NCBI GenBank assembly: GCA_902635335.1
Contig: CACPNO010000004.1
Coordinates: 1-63,117, forward strand
Origin: an uncultured Pelagibacteraceae bacterium
GTDB lineage: Bacteria > Pseudomonadota > Alphaproteobacteria > Pelagibacterales > Pelagibacteraceae
Length of the DNA stretch: 63,117 nucleotides
Direction of reading: 5' to 3'
Below are positions 1 to 8,468 of the stretch, piece by piece; the stretch's first letter is position 1, and each line of letters starts with the position of its first letter. Made by a program: the position numbers and the translations under genes. The notes under the pieces were generated by a model, which was not told the DNA's origin, made no database searches, and worked only from the letters and a program-made list of their open reading frames with translations.

Positions 1-331
1 TAATCAACCTTTCTCCTAATGTAATAACATTTGCATCATTATGCAATCTAGATAATTTAGCGTTTTTTACCGAATAACATAGTGCTGCTCTTATATTTTT
101 ATGTTTATTAGCTGTAATTGCCATACCCATACCCGAACCACATACTAAAATACCAATATTCTCTTTTTTTATCTTTTTTGATAATTTATGGGCATAATCT
201 GGATAGTTTACTGATTTTTTTGAATGCTCTGGACCTAAATCTAAAAATTTAAATTTTGAAGAAAATTTCTTTTTAATATTTTCTTTTAAATTAAATCCAG
301 CGTGATCAGATGCGATATAAATTTTTTTCAA
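1..331 (-). CDS. rpiB: Ribose-5-phosphate isomerase B, 3'-truncated by window edge
   Basis: Interconverts ribose 5-phosphate and ribulose 5-phosphate in the non-oxidative pentose phosphate pathway. I translated about 110 residues from a TTG start at 331; the C-terminal part lies outside the window. Family marks seen: SDHAG at residues 8-12, NYPDYA at 42-47, the CGSGMGM loop with Cys64, and LHNDAN followed by TLGER near residue 105. The TTG is chosen because no ATG or GTG lies near the conserved N-terminal strand. It sits one base after the stop of the upstream oxygenase gene, so the two are probably co-transcribed. It could also be called LacA/RpiB family. Confidence 0.9.
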   Translation of the reverse strand, partial: MKKIYIASDHAGFNLKENIKKKFSSKFKFLDLGPEHSKKSVNYPDYAHKLSKKIKKENIGILVCGSGMGMAITANKHKNIRAALCYSVKNAKLSRLHNDANVITLGERLI

Positions 332-332
332 A

Positions 333-977
333 TTAATTAAATTTATAATCTAAAACACATGCAACTAGGTGTATTCTATTTTCTTCTCCACCATTAAACG
401 CATTATGATATTTTGTATTGTTAGTAACCCAAACTGATCCATCAGCAGGCATATGTTTAGCAACATTATCAATAACCATTAAACATCCAGGATTTGTTAT
501 AATTGGTATATGCAATCTAGGTTCTGGATCTCTATGCCAGCTTAATGTTGATCTTGGTTCTTTTAATAAAATTCTTACTCTGCCTAATTTATATTTTGAT
601 GAAAGAACATCATAAACCTCTTTAAAATAAGTATTTTCGTAATCTTTTATGAATTCATTATACTTAGACTCATCTATATCGACATCTCTTGAAACTTCTT
701 TTCCGGACTTATCCGGTTTAGTCCAATAAACACCTCGAGCTTTACTACCTTTTATTGAGTCTGGGTCTCCTGGAATTTGTGTTAAAGAAATTGCACCAAA
801 ATTAGTTACGCCACCTCCATCATCAAATTTTTTAATTTGTATGATTTGGTTATAAGCATCTTGAAGCTTATCAATATCAAATTGTATATTCTGTTTTTGA
901 AAATCACTAAAGTCTAAAACCCTGTCGGTTTGATTATGTAAGTTAAGGTTTACGATTTTATCGTTATTGTCCATCAT
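333..977 (-). CDS. Aspartyl/asparaginyl beta-hydroxylase-like Fe(II)/2-oxoglutarate oxygenase
   Basis: A 214-residue soluble protein with no signal peptide or membrane segment. The C-terminal half carries the jelly-roll oxygenase signature: SWHRDPEPRLHIP gives H148 and D150 of the HxD motif, a second histidine is H191 in KYHNAF, and R201 could bind the 2-oxoglutarate carboxylate. This resembles the Asp/Asn beta-hydroxylase family (PF05118), whose bacterial members hydroxylate peptides, proteins or small molecules. The substrate is unknown. Residues 1-100 are not recognised. It starts with two ATG codons (977 or 974) and lies immediately upstream of rpiB, divergent from hemB. Fold assignment is fairly secure; function is not. 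Confidence 0.7.
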   Translation of the reverse strand: MMDNNDKIVNLNLHNQTDRVLDFSDFQKQNIQFDIDKLQDAYNQIIQIKKFDDGGGVTNFGAISLTQIPGDPDSIKGSKARGVYWTKPDKSGKEVSRDVDIDESKYNEFIKDYENTYFKEVYDVLSSKYKLGRVRILLKEPRSTLSWHRDPEPRLHIPIITNPGCLMVIDNVAKHMPADGSVWVTNNTKYHNAFNGGEENRIHLVACVLDYKFN

Positions 978-1012
978 GAAGATTGTTTTCTACTCATTTA
1001 TATATATATTTG

Positions 1013-1018
1013 TATAAT
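1013..1018 (+). promoter_or_regulatory. Candidate -10 element for hemB
   Basis: A perfect TATAAT lies 28 bases before the hemB ATG in the 68-base divergent gap between the oxygenase gene and hemB. No good -35 hexamer stands at 16-18 bases upstream, so this is a partial promoter match only. AT-rich DNA produces such hexamers by chance. Confidence 0.35.
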
Positions 1019-1045
1019 AGATTTTGTCGCATAATAAAATACAAT

Positions 1046-2026
1046 ATGATTACAGGTAAATATCCAAATTTAAGGCTTAGAAGATCAAGAAAATATGCTT
1101 GGTCTAGGAAACTAGTCCAAGAAAGTTCTTTGTCTTATAGTGATTTGATCCTGCCAATTTTCTTAATTGAAGGAAAAAATAAAAAAGAATCAATAAAATC
1201 TATGCCAAATGTATTTAGGTATAGTGTAGACAAACTGAGTATAGTTGTAGGTAAAGCAATTAAAAAAGGAATACCTATGGTCGCCTTATTTCCGTACACA
1301 AGTCCAGCTAAAAAAGATGAAAAAGGTTCTGAAGCATTAAATCCAGACAATTTAGTTTGTAGAGGTATAAACTTTATTAAAAAGAAATTTAAGAATAAAA
1401 TTGGCATTATGTGTGATGTGGCCCTAGATCCTTACACTTCTCATGGCCATGATGGATTATTAAAGAAAAATAATATTCTAAATGATAAAACTGTAGAAAT
1501 ACTTACCAAACAAGCGGTGCTGCAAGCCAAAATAGGATGTGATGTTATCGCACCCTCAGATATGATGGATGGCAGAATTGGTAAAATTCGATCAGCATTA
1601 GATAAAAATAATTTAAATGACGTGCAAATATTATCATATGCAGTTAAATTTTCATCTAGCTTTTATGGACCATTTAGAGAAGCTGTTGGATCCAAAAAAT
1701 TACTAAAAGGTGATAAAAAAACATACCAAATGGATTTTAGAAATTCAGATGAATCTTTGAGAGAAGTTGCAATAGATATAAAAGAAGGTGCTGATATGGT
1801 CATGATTAAACCTGGTATGCCCTATCTTGATATAATAAAAAAAGTAAAAGATAATTTCAAAATACCAGTATTTGCATATCAAGTTTCTGGTGAATACAGT
1901 TTAATAATGAATGGAATTAATAAAAAATTAATAGACAAATCTTCAATTAAAGAGTCTCTTATTTCGTTTAAAAGGGCTGGAGCAAATGGTATTGTAACTT
2001 ATTTTGCTGATCAGATTGATCTTTAA
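1046..2026 (+). CDS. hemB: Delta-aminolevulinic acid dehydratase (porphobilinogen synthase)
   Basis: Condenses two 5-aminolevulinate molecules to porphobilinogen, the second step of haem synthesis. The ATG at 1046 gives 326 residues starting at the conserved RLRRSRKYAWSR block; an in-frame ATG at 983 would add 21 unconserved residues. Schiff-base lysines are K201 (YAVKFSS, followed by YGPFREA) and K255 (MIKPG). The metal-site segment at 124-137 reads DVALDPYTSHGHDG, so the cysteines of zinc-type enzymes are replaced by Ala/Asp, matching the non-zinc (Mg/K-dependent) class. Convergent with recO, whose stop codon is directly adjacent. Confidence 0.96.
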   Translation: MITGKYPNLRLRRSRKYAWSRKLVQESSLSYSDLILPIFLIEGKNKKESIKSMPNVFRYSVDKLSIVVGKAIKKGIPMVALFPYTSPAKKDEKGSEALNPDNLVCRGINFIKKKFKNKIGIMCDVALDPYTSHGHDGLLKKNNILNDKTVEILTKQAVLQAKIGCDVIAPSDMMDGRIGKIRSALDKNNLNDVQILSYAVKFSSSFYGPFREAVGSKKLLKGDKKTYQMDFRNSDESLREVAIDIKEGADMVMIKPGMPYLDIIKKVKDNFKIPVFAYQVSGEYSLIMNGINKKLIDKSSIKESLISFKRAGANGIVTYFADQIDL

Positions 2027-2701
2027 TTATTTTAACAAATTAATAAAATCATTTCTTGAGGAAGGATAATTTTTGTTGTTAGGTTTAAGAATTGTTTTAT
2101 CCAAAAAATCTCCAACTATGGAAAAGCCACTATATATATCTTTTAAATTTTCAGGACTGATATTTTTATCTATTAGAAAATTAGGGATAATTTTTTGACT
2201 TGAGTCTACAATATATTTAGTTTGACCATTAATACTTTTATCAACCACGTAATCTTTAAAGTTAATATCATAACCAATAGACTTTAATATATTTAGCTCT
2301 AAATATAAAAATTCAACAAGCCAATTATCAAGTTCAATTATTTTGAATAATTTTTCTAAAAGATTATATATTTCAATATTATTCTCATTTTCAGCAGTTA
2401 GAATTTTAATTAAATTCATACAGTAAATAATACAAAATAATTTTTTTTTATTTTCTAAATAAACAGGAGTTTTTATTTCATCAATTTCAACTTTAAGATA
2501 GCCAAGTCTGCCATCCTCTCTAATTTTTGAATTTATGTGAAATTTATTACCTATTAATAAATAACTCTTAATCTTTTTTGATGTTGAGCCAAAAATTATA
2601 CCAACTATTTTTCCATTATTTTCAGTGTAGAATTCAGCTATGGATGAATTTTCATTGTATTTGTTTAAAGACAATAAATATCCTTTATCTTGCCAATTCA
2701 T
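2027..2701 (-). CDS. recO: DNA repair protein RecO
   Basis: RecO works with RecR to load RecA on SSB-coated single-stranded DNA in gap repair and RecF-pathway recombination. The 224-residue protein has the typical N-terminus (MNWQDKGYLLSL, start of the OB fold) followed by a helical domain containing the family-like stretch FLYLELNILKSIGYD. The usual zinc-site cysteines of many RecO proteins are not obvious. Its ATG overlaps the rnc stop by four bases (ATGA), so translation is coupled. In many alphaproteobacteria era separates rnc and recO; here there is no room for it. Confidence 0.88.
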   Translation of the reverse strand: MNWQDKGYLLSLNKYNENSSIAEFYTENNGKIVGIIFGSTSKKIKSYLLIGNKFHINSKIREDGRLGYLKVEIDEIKTPVYLENKKKLFCIIYCMNLIKILTAENENNIEIYNLLEKLFKIIELDNWLVEFLYLELNILKSIGYDINFKDYVVDKSINGQTKYIVDSSQKIIPNFLIDKNISPENLKDIYSGFSIVGDFLDKTILKPNNKNYPSSRNDFINLLK

Positions 2702-3363
2702 TTTTGATAAATTTTTTTAAGAAGTTCTGAGGCTGCAGATTGTTCTGCATTTTTCTTTGATGATCCTATTGAGTAAACATATGCGCTATTTTTAAGTTTA
2801 ACCCCTACTTTAAAATTTGGTTTATGCCTTGGACCTGTATTAGAAATTAATTTATATATAGGTAACATTTTATAATTTTTTAAAGAGTATTCTTGAAGTT
2901 GTGTTTTAGCATCAATAAAAGTAGTTTCTGCATCATTTATTAAATTTTTCCATAATTTAAGAATAAAACTTTTAGAAACTTCAAAACCTTTGTCTAAATA
3001 AATAGCTCCAATTAATGCCTCACAACAATCTGAGATAATTTTATTTTCAACTATATTTTTGCTAGACTTAGAATTACCTGTAATTACAAATTCTTTAAGG
3101 TTTAATGAATTTCCAATTTCTAGACATTTATTTTTATTTACCAATGATGCTAGTTTTTTGTCTAAGGATCCTACTCTTTCATTTGGATATAGTTCAAAGA
3201 GTCTTTTTGAAACAACAAGTCCTAGTACTCTATCACCTAAAAATTCAAGATTTTCATAATTGTCATTTGGATCATGGCTTTTATGAGTAAGAGCTTGCAA
3301 AAGGATTTTTTCATTTTTGAAATTTATTTTAATCTTTTTTTGAAGGTTTTTAAGAGTGCTCAT
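2698..3363 (-). CDS. rnc: Ribonuclease III
   Basis: Cleaves double-stranded RNA, including rRNA precursors and mRNA hairpins. At 221 residues it is full length. The signature NLEFLGDRVL spans residues 38-47; the acidic catalytic set is E40, D44, D112 and E115 (the last two in SDCCEALIGAIYLD). A C-terminal double-stranded-RNA-binding domain runs from about residue 150 (DAKTQLQEY) to 219 (KKNAEQSAASELLKK). It follows lepB with a two-base gap and overlaps recO by four bases. Confidence 0.97.
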   Translation of the reverse strand: MSTLKNLQKKIKINFKNEKILLQALTHKSHDPNDNYENLEFLGDRVLGLVVSKRLFELYPNERVGSLDKKLASLVNKNKCLEIGNSLNLKEFVITGNSKSSKNIVENKIISDCCEALIGAIYLDKGFEVSKSFILKLWKNLINDAETTFIDAKTQLQEYSLKNYKMLPIYKLISNTGPRHKPNFKVGVKLKNSAYVYSIGSSKKNAEQSAASELLKKIYQK

Positions 3364-3365
3364 AA

Positions 3366-4094
3366 TTAATCAATAAATTTGAAAAACCTACTTAACCTTA
3401 ATATTTCATCCCAATTCCAAAATTTAACAATACTTCCTACAAATGGATCTGACGAAAAAAATAATATTTGAGCTTTACCAACAAGGTTATTTTTATGGAC
3501 ATATCCAACTTCAGATAAAAATCTACTATCCTTTGAGCAATCTCTATTATCTCCTAAGAAAAATAGATGGTCTTTTGGAACCAGGTATTTATCAGTGTTA
3601 GCAAAAGTAATATCTGTTCTATAAGATGCTAAATAAACTTTACCATTTGGAAGTTTTTCTTCAAATGTATTAACTTTTATTTTTGATTTGCCACAATAAT
3701 TAGTGATGTTTTTTGATTTAATTGTTTTTAAAATTTGATTTCCATTAAGGTAAAGTTCACCATTGATAAACTGAATTGTGTCACCTGGCAAACCTATAAT
3801 ACGCTTTATATAGTCAGTTCTATTATCTGCTGGCGTTTTAAACACAGCAACATCACCTCTTTTAGGATTCCCAGTGAAAATACGATTTTTAAAAATAGGT
3901 GGACTAAATGGAAATGAATGCTTGCTATAACCATATGTGAATTTAGTTACAAAAAGTCTATCACCAACTAATAAATTTGGTTCCATTGATGATGAAGGAA
4001 TATAAAAAGGTTGCAACAAAATAGATCTAATTAAAACTGCAATGATAAGCGCATAAATTATAGTTTTAAGATTTTCTATTATTATTTTTTTCAT
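3366..4094 (-). CDS. lepB: Signal peptidase I
   Basis: Membrane serine/lysine protease that removes signal peptides from exported proteins. One N-terminal membrane segment occupies about residues 7-27. The Ser/Lys dyad is S36 (IPSSSMEPN) and K97 (DYIKRIIGLPGD); the later conserved box GDNRDCSKDSR is also present. Length is 242. Its ATG overlaps the acpS stop by four bases, placing it in the spoT-to-recO run. Presumed client proteins in this window include the lytic transglycosylase. Confidence 0.97.
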   Translation of the reverse strand: MKKIIIENLKTIIYALIIAVLIRSILLQPFYIPSSSMEPNLLVGDRLFVTKFTYGYSKHSFPFSPPIFKNRIFTGNPKRGDVAVFKTPADNRTDYIKRIIGLPGDTIQFINGELYLNGNQILKTIKSKNITNYCGKSKIKVNTFEEKLPNGKVYLASYRTDITFANTDKYLVPKDHLFFLGDNRDCSKDSRFLSEVGYVHKNNLVGKAQILFFSSDPFVGSIVKFWNWDEILRLSRFFKFID

Positions 4095-4480
4095 ATTTTT
4101 TTATCTATAACAACAAACGCTATTGAATAATCTTTCTCATCTGAAAGTGATAAAAAGACCTTATATTTTTGTATTTTAAATTTTTTTTGCAAAAAATTGT
4201 TTAATTTTTTTGATAGTGAGATATATGGCTTTCCATTCTTATAATTTTTAATTTCTATATCTATAAAATTTATATCTGATCTAAAACCGGTCCCAATTGC
4301 TTTAACAAATGCCTCTTTTGCAGCAAATCTTTTTGCATAAAAGTTAATTTTATTTTTTAATTTTTTGCCCTGTTCAATTTCTTTTTGTGTAAAAATTCTA
4401 TTTAAAAAACCTTTAATTTTTAATGAATTATTTATTCTACTGTTTTTTATAATATCAACACCATTACCTATTATATGCAT
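4091..4480 (-). CDS. acpS: Holo-[acyl-carrier-protein] synthase
   Basis: Transfers 4'-phosphopantetheine from CoA to a serine of acyl carrier protein, activating it for fatty-acid synthesis. The 129-residue protein has the AcpS-type hallmarks: GNGVDI with D9 and KRFAAKEAFVKAIGTG with E56, which bind the catalytic magnesium. The size matches the small trimeric AcpS class rather than Sfp-type enzymes. The ATG shares a base with the pdxJ stop (TAATG), as expected for the conserved pdxJ-acpS pair. Confidence 0.96.
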   Translation of the reverse strand: MHIIGNGVDIIKNSRINNSLKIKGFLNRIFTQKEIEQGKKLKNKINFYAKRFAAKEAFVKAIGTGFRSDINFIDIEIKNYKNGKPYISLSKKLNNFLQKKFKIQKYKVFLSLSDEKDYSIAFVVIDKKI

Positions 4481-5199
4481 TATCTTAATATTTTAATAAA
4501 TTGTTTAACTACTTTTGATATGCTATGCGATATAGATTCTCCAATTATAAAATGGCCTATATTAAATTCCTCAATTTGTTTTATCTTATTTAGTATTTTT
4601 GTTGTCTTATAGTCCATACCATGTCCTGCATGAACCTCTAAACCTATATTTTTTGCATAAATGGCACATTTTTTTATTTTAATTAGTTCACTGGAATAAT
4701 TTTTTTTTTGTTTTATTTGATTTGAAATCTTACCTGTATGTATTTCTATACATTTACTTCCTAGAGTTTTCGATAATTTTATATCTTGAAGAGATGGATT
4801 TATAAATAAGCTAGTTCTAATATTATTTTTATTAAAAATTTCTAATATTTTTTTTATTTTTTTTTTATTTTTTTTTAAATTTAATCCACCTTCAGTTGTA
4901 ATTTCATTTCTTTTTTCAGGCACAATACAAATGAAGGAAGGTTTATTTTTAAGTGCAATTTTTACCATTTTTGGGTCTGAAGCTATTTCCAAATTAACAG
5001 GGATTGATTTATTAGATGATAGAATTTTTAAATCTATATCTTTAATATGTCTCCTATCCTCTCTTAAGTGAACAGTAATGGAGTCTGCACCAGCCTTTAA
5101 AACATCTAAAGCTACAGTATACGGATCAGGATGTTTTTCACCTCTAGCATTTCTCAAAGTCGCAACATGGTCTATGTTAACTCCAAGTCTTTTTTTCAT
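4480..5199 (-). CDS. pdxJ: Pyridoxine 5'-phosphate synthase
   Basis: Condenses 3-amino-2-oxopropyl phosphate with 1-deoxyxylulose 5-phosphate to form pyridoxine 5'-phosphate in the DXP-dependent vitamin B6 route. The TIM-barrel signatures are clear: GVNIDHVATLRNARG at residues 6-20, HLREDRRHI at 44-52, and the late HAGHGMDY and IGHFIIGES phosphate-binding segments. The length of 239 is normal. It starts four bases inside the end of pyrE (ATGA overlap). PLP made here would serve transaminases and glycine metabolism. Confidence 0.97.
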   Translation of the reverse strand: MKKRLGVNIDHVATLRNARGEKHPDPYTVALDVLKAGADSITVHLREDRRHIKDIDLKILSSNKSIPVNLEIASDPKMVKIALKNKPSFICIVPEKRNEITTEGGLNLKKNKKKIKKILEIFNKNNIRTSLFINPSLQDIKLSKTLGSKCIEIHTGKISNQIKQKKNYSSELIKIKKCAIYAKNIGLEVHAGHGMDYKTTKILNKIKQIEEFNIGHFIIGESISHSISKVVKQFIKILR

Positions 5200-5786
5200 T
5201 TTAAAAATCTACTTCCAGGTTTGGTAATTGGAATTTTTTTTAGACTTTCAGGAATATTTTTTTCTTTATAGGTTGGAATTTTTAATTTTACTTGTGAAAC
5301 AATTTTTTTTCTTTTTATTTTTAAAGTTTGCATATTAGATCTATCAATTAAACATGCAAATCCTAATAAAATTGCATCAGATTTTTTTATTAGCTTAGCA
5401 CATTCTAAACTTGATTTTCCTGTCGTTATGACATCTTCAATAATTAAAACTCTTGATTTTTTTTTTATATTAAAACCTCTTCTTAATTTAAAATTTCCAT
5501 TAACTCGCTCACAAAAAATAGTTTCTTTTCTTAAAACTCTACCTATCTCATAGCCAATTACAATTCCACCCATTGCTGGTGAAAGAATTAAATCAATATT
5601 TTTAAATGTTCGTTTTATTTTATTTGCTAAAGATTTTGTAAATTTTTCAGACTTATTTGGAAAGCTAAGTAATTTTGCGCATTGAATATATGAAGGTGAA
5701 TGTAGTCCAGATGACAAAACGAAATGTCCGTCTAACAAAGCATTAGTTTTTCTTAAAACTGCTAAAGAGTTTTTTAAAGAAAGCAT
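5196..5786 (-). CDS. pyrE: Orotate phosphoribosyltransferase
   Basis: Makes orotidine 5'-phosphate from orotate and PRPP in pyrimidine synthesis. The N-terminal block TNALLDGHFVLSSGLHSPSYIQ (split here: residues 14-35) is typical, and the PRPP loop VLIIEDVITTGKS lies at 113-125. Length is 196. The ATG at 5786 lies 44 bases inside the spoT reading frame; no later start preserves the conserved N-terminus, so the overlap appears real. Pathway partners pyrB and the pyrC homologue are 18 kb away in this window. Confidence 0.95.
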   Translation of the reverse strand: MLSLKNSLAVLRKTNALLDGHFVLSSGLHSPSYIQCAKLLSFPNKSEKFTKSLANKIKRTFKNIDLILSPAMGGIVIGYEIGRVLRKETIFCERVNGNFKLRRGFNIKKKSRVLIIEDVITTGKSSLECAKLIKKSDAILLGFACLIDRSNMQTLKIKRKKIVSQVKLKIPTYKEKNIPESLKKIPITKPGSRFLK

Positions 5787-7485
5787 ATTTTTTATTTTTG
5801 TGTCTAATAATTTTAAATTTATATTCTTTTTGTTTTAGTTCACTTATCAATTTTGTAAAGTTCTTAAGGTCATGTATGATTAAATTAAATTTGAAATTAA
5901 TCCTGCCATTGAGCTTTTCTACCATTTCCACACTTGAAATATTAACAAAGTTTTCACCAATCATAGTTGTTACATCTCCCATTTTTCCAGGTTCGTCTGG
6001 AAGAGAAATCCAAAGTGTAGTATTATATCTTTTTTCCTTAATCGGTTTGCTGTTTTCACGGTACTGCCAATAACGTCTAATTGCTGCTCGTGCTTTTCCT
6101 GTTTTTGTACTAGTTAACCAATGTAGAGAGGGGGAGGCTTTTTTAGATGTTATAATCTTAACAACATCACCATTTCTTAATATTGATTGCAAAGCGCTTT
6201 CTTTTCCGTTTATTTCACAACCAACAGCAGCATCTCCTATTTGGGTATGGACTGCGTATGCAAAATCTATGGGTGTAGCATTTTTAGGTAACTTAATAAT
6301 TGATCCTTTTGGAGTAAAACAAAAGGCGTTTTCTTGAAACATTTGAAGTTTTGTATATTCATACGAGTCATCTGGGTTTTCGTTTTTATCTATAATTTCT
6401 ACCAAATCTGCTAACCAATCATATTCCTTCCAAGTTAAAGAATTAAATTTTTCAGATGATTTATATTTCCAGTGTGAAGCAATACCTCTTTCTGCGAACT
6501 CATGCATTTGCTTCGTTCTTAATTGTATTTCAATAGGTCTTTTATTTGGCCCAATAATAGCTGTGTGCAATGATTGATATTTATTGATTTTAGGAGATGA
6601 AATATAATCTTTAAATTTACCTGGTATGCAATTCCATTTACTATGGAAAATTCCTAGAGCTTTATAGCAATCATCAATATTATCTAAAATAATTCTAAAA
6701 CCAATTATGTCTGTTATTTGCTCAAGAGAAGTTCTTTTTTTTTGAATTTTTCTCCAAATTGAAAAAGGAGTTTTTTCTCTTCCAACTATTTTTGGCTCAA
6801 TATTTTTAATTTTAAGTATTTCAGAAAATTGATCAGAAATATTATTGAAATTTATAAGGTTATTTTCTTTAATTTTATCTAATCTGTCTTTGATTAATTT
6901 TCTTGCATCTTCATTTAAAACTTCAAAAGATAGATCTTCTAACTCATCCCTTATACGATGCATCCCCATTCTGTCTGCAAGTGGAGCATAAATTTCCATA
7001 GTTTCTTTTGCTTTTCTAATCTGCTTTTCTTTATTAACAACCTTGATTGTGCGCATATTGTGAAGTCTATCAGCTAACTTAACCAATAAAACTCGAATAT
7101 CTTTAGATGTTGCAAGTATTAATTTTCTAAAATTTTCTGCTTTAGAGTTTGATATAGCCTGATTTTCAAACACTGAAATTTTTGTGACACCGTCTACTAA
7201 ATCAGCAACCTCTTTTCCAAATTCTGTCTCTATTGTATTGTAAGTTGCGTGAGTATCTTCTATTGTATCATGAAGTAAACCTGTGGCTATAGTTGCACTG
7301 TCTAGCTTTAACTCAGTTAAAATATTAGCAACTGCTATTGGATGAATAATATATGGAGAGCCCTCATCTCTTTTTTGTTTTTCATGAGCCTTTAAAGCAA
7401 AATCATAAGCTTTTGACAAAGTTTCTGGATTAAGAAACTTGTTATAATTTTTTACCTTATTAATTAATTCTTCAGATTTAAGCAT
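5743..7485 (-). CDS. spoT: Bifunctional (p)ppGpp synthetase/hydrolase, Rsh family
   Basis: Makes and degrades the stringent-response alarmone. Domains in order: HD hydrolase (H48, HD at 72-73, ED at 76-77), synthetase (about 235-345, with GREKTPFSIWRK, YQSLHT and EIQLRT), TGS (about 387-450, FTPKGSIIKLP) and ACT (about 490-562). Both catalytic motifs look intact, suggesting a bifunctional enzyme. At 580 residues it is shorter than typical 700-plus-residue Rsh proteins; the region between TGS and ACT is reduced. Only this Rsh gene is seen here. It precedes pyrE with a 44-base overlap. Confidence 0.94.
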   Translation of the reverse strand: MLKSEELINKVKNYNKFLNPETLSKAYDFALKAHEKQKRDEGSPYIIHPIAVANILTELKLDSATIATGLLHDTIEDTHATYNTIETEFGKEVADLVDGVTKISVFENQAISNSKAENFRKLILATSKDIRVLLVKLADRLHNMRTIKVVNKEKQIRKAKETMEIYAPLADRMGMHRIRDELEDLSFEVLNEDARKLIKDRLDKIKENNLINFNNISDQFSEILKIKNIEPKIVGREKTPFSIWRKIQKKRTSLEQITDIIGFRIILDNIDDCYKALGIFHSKWNCIPGKFKDYISSPKINKYQSLHTAIIGPNKRPIEIQLRTKQMHEFAERGIASHWKYKSSEKFNSLTWKEYDWLADLVEIIDKNENPDDSYEYTKLQMFQENAFCFTPKGSIIKLPKNATPIDFAYAVHTQIGDAAVGCEINGKESALQSILRNGDVVKIITSKKASPSLHWLTSTKTGKARAAIRRYWQYRENSKPIKEKRYNTTLWISLPDEPGKMGDVTTMIGENFVNISSVEMVEKLNGRINFKFNLIIHDLKNFTKLISELKQKEYKFKIIRHKNKKYAFFKKLFSSFKKN

Positions 7486-7501
7486 TATTGTTTATATCAT
7501 T

Positions 7502-8032
7502 TTATTGGGCAATTTTAACACCCAATAACTGATCTGAGGCTAAATTTGACATTAAAATGACTATATTTTTATTAAGTTTAGGGTGAACCCAATCTTTATC
7601 TATCTCATATAAAGGAAACAGAACAAAATTTCTATTATGCATTCTTTTATGTGGAATATTTAGTATATGTTTTCCAAGTTTTCTATGAATTATTTCACCA
7701 TTATAATCAATTATATCGATATCACATACTCTTGGATAATTTCTTTTTGACCTTGTTCTACCTAATTTTTTTTCAATTTTTTTAATTTTTAAAAATAATT
7801 CGGTTAAACTAAATTTTGTCTCAACAAGTATGATAGCGTTAATAAAGTTTGGAAAATTTTCATTTGGCCAAGATTTTGTGCTATAAAATTTAGATCTTTT
7901 CTTTATAAAAATCTCCTCTTTTTTTATTAAGTCTATACATTTATTTAGATTAGTTTTCTTGTTTCCAAGATTAGAACCTAACGCCAGGTATACTAAATTA
8001 ACTTGATTTTCTAATATATCTTGCTTTTTCAC
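7502..8032 (-). CDS. folK: 2-amino-4-hydroxy-6-hydroxymethyldihydropteridine pyrophosphokinase
   Basis: Pyrophosphorylates the pterin precursor in folate synthesis. The 176-residue protein has [11 protein letters not shown] near the N-terminus, the [10 protein letters not shown] and [11 protein letters not shown] strands, and the substrate/ATP motif [16 protein letters not shown] with the paired aspartates DID. The C-terminal [19 protein letters not shown] is typical. The start is a GTG at 8032, 35 bases inside smpB; no later ATG precedes the conserved first strand. Folate is needed by the sarcosine oxidase in this window as C1 acceptor. Confidence 0.92.
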   Translation of the reverse strand: MKKQDILENQVNLVYLALGSNLGNKKTNLNKCIDLIKKEEIFIKKRSKFYSTKSWPNENFPNFINAIILVETKFSLTELFLKIKKIEKKLGRTRSKRNYPRVCDIDIIDYNGEIIHRKLGKHILNIPHKRMHNRNFVLFPLYEIDKDWVHPKLNKNIVILMSNLASDQLLGVKIAQ

Positions 8033-8468
8033 GGTTCCAATCTCTTGTTTTTTTTGTCAGTCTTTTATCAAATTGTTTTTTACCTTTGGCTACTGCAATC
8101 TCTAATTTTGCCTTCCCTTTTTTAAAATACATTTTTGTTGGTACAATAGTTAAACCATCTTCATGAATTCTACCGATAATTTTATTAATTTCTCTTTTAT
8201 TCAATAGAAGTTTTCTTTCAGAGTAAGGATTATGATTTGAATAACTAGCTTGTTTATAAATAGGTATATGAGAATTAATCAAAAAAATTTCACCATCTTT
8301 ATCTACAGCATAAGAATCTGCAATGTTAATTTTACCTGCTCTTACAGATTTTATTTCAGACCCTTTTAAAACTATACCAGCTTCAAATATTTCTTTAAAA
8401 AAATAATTAAAAGATGCTTTCCTATTAATTGTTATAATTTTTAAACCAGGATTGGTTTTTTTATTCAT
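7998..8468 (-). CDS. smpB: SsrA-binding protein (trans-translation)
   Basis: Binds tmRNA and delivers it to stalled ribosomes. The 156-residue protein shows the SmpB hallmarks: [25 protein letters not shown], the NSHIPIY strand, [37 protein letters not shown], and the basic C-terminal tail [12 protein letters not shown] that enters the mRNA channel. The ATG at 8468 overlaps the dapA stop by eight bases. The tmRNA gene itself is not in this window. Confidence 0.96.
   Translation of the reverse strand: MNKKTNPGLKIITINRKASFNYFFKEIFEAGIVLKGSEIKSVRAGKINIADSYAVDKDGEIFLINSHIPIYKQASYSNHNPYSERKLLLNKREINKIIGRIHEDGLTIVPTKMYFKKGKAKLEIAVAKGKKQFDKRLTKKTRDWNREKARYIRKSS

Noticed and set aside
983-1045. A longer hemB start at 983
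   Set aside because: The extra 21 residues are not conserved and would cover the whole divergent promoter region, including TATAAT.
4841-4880. Long T-runs that look like terminator tails
   Set aside because: They lie inside pdxJ and encode lysine runs on the minus strand. Such runs are frequent in coding DNA here.
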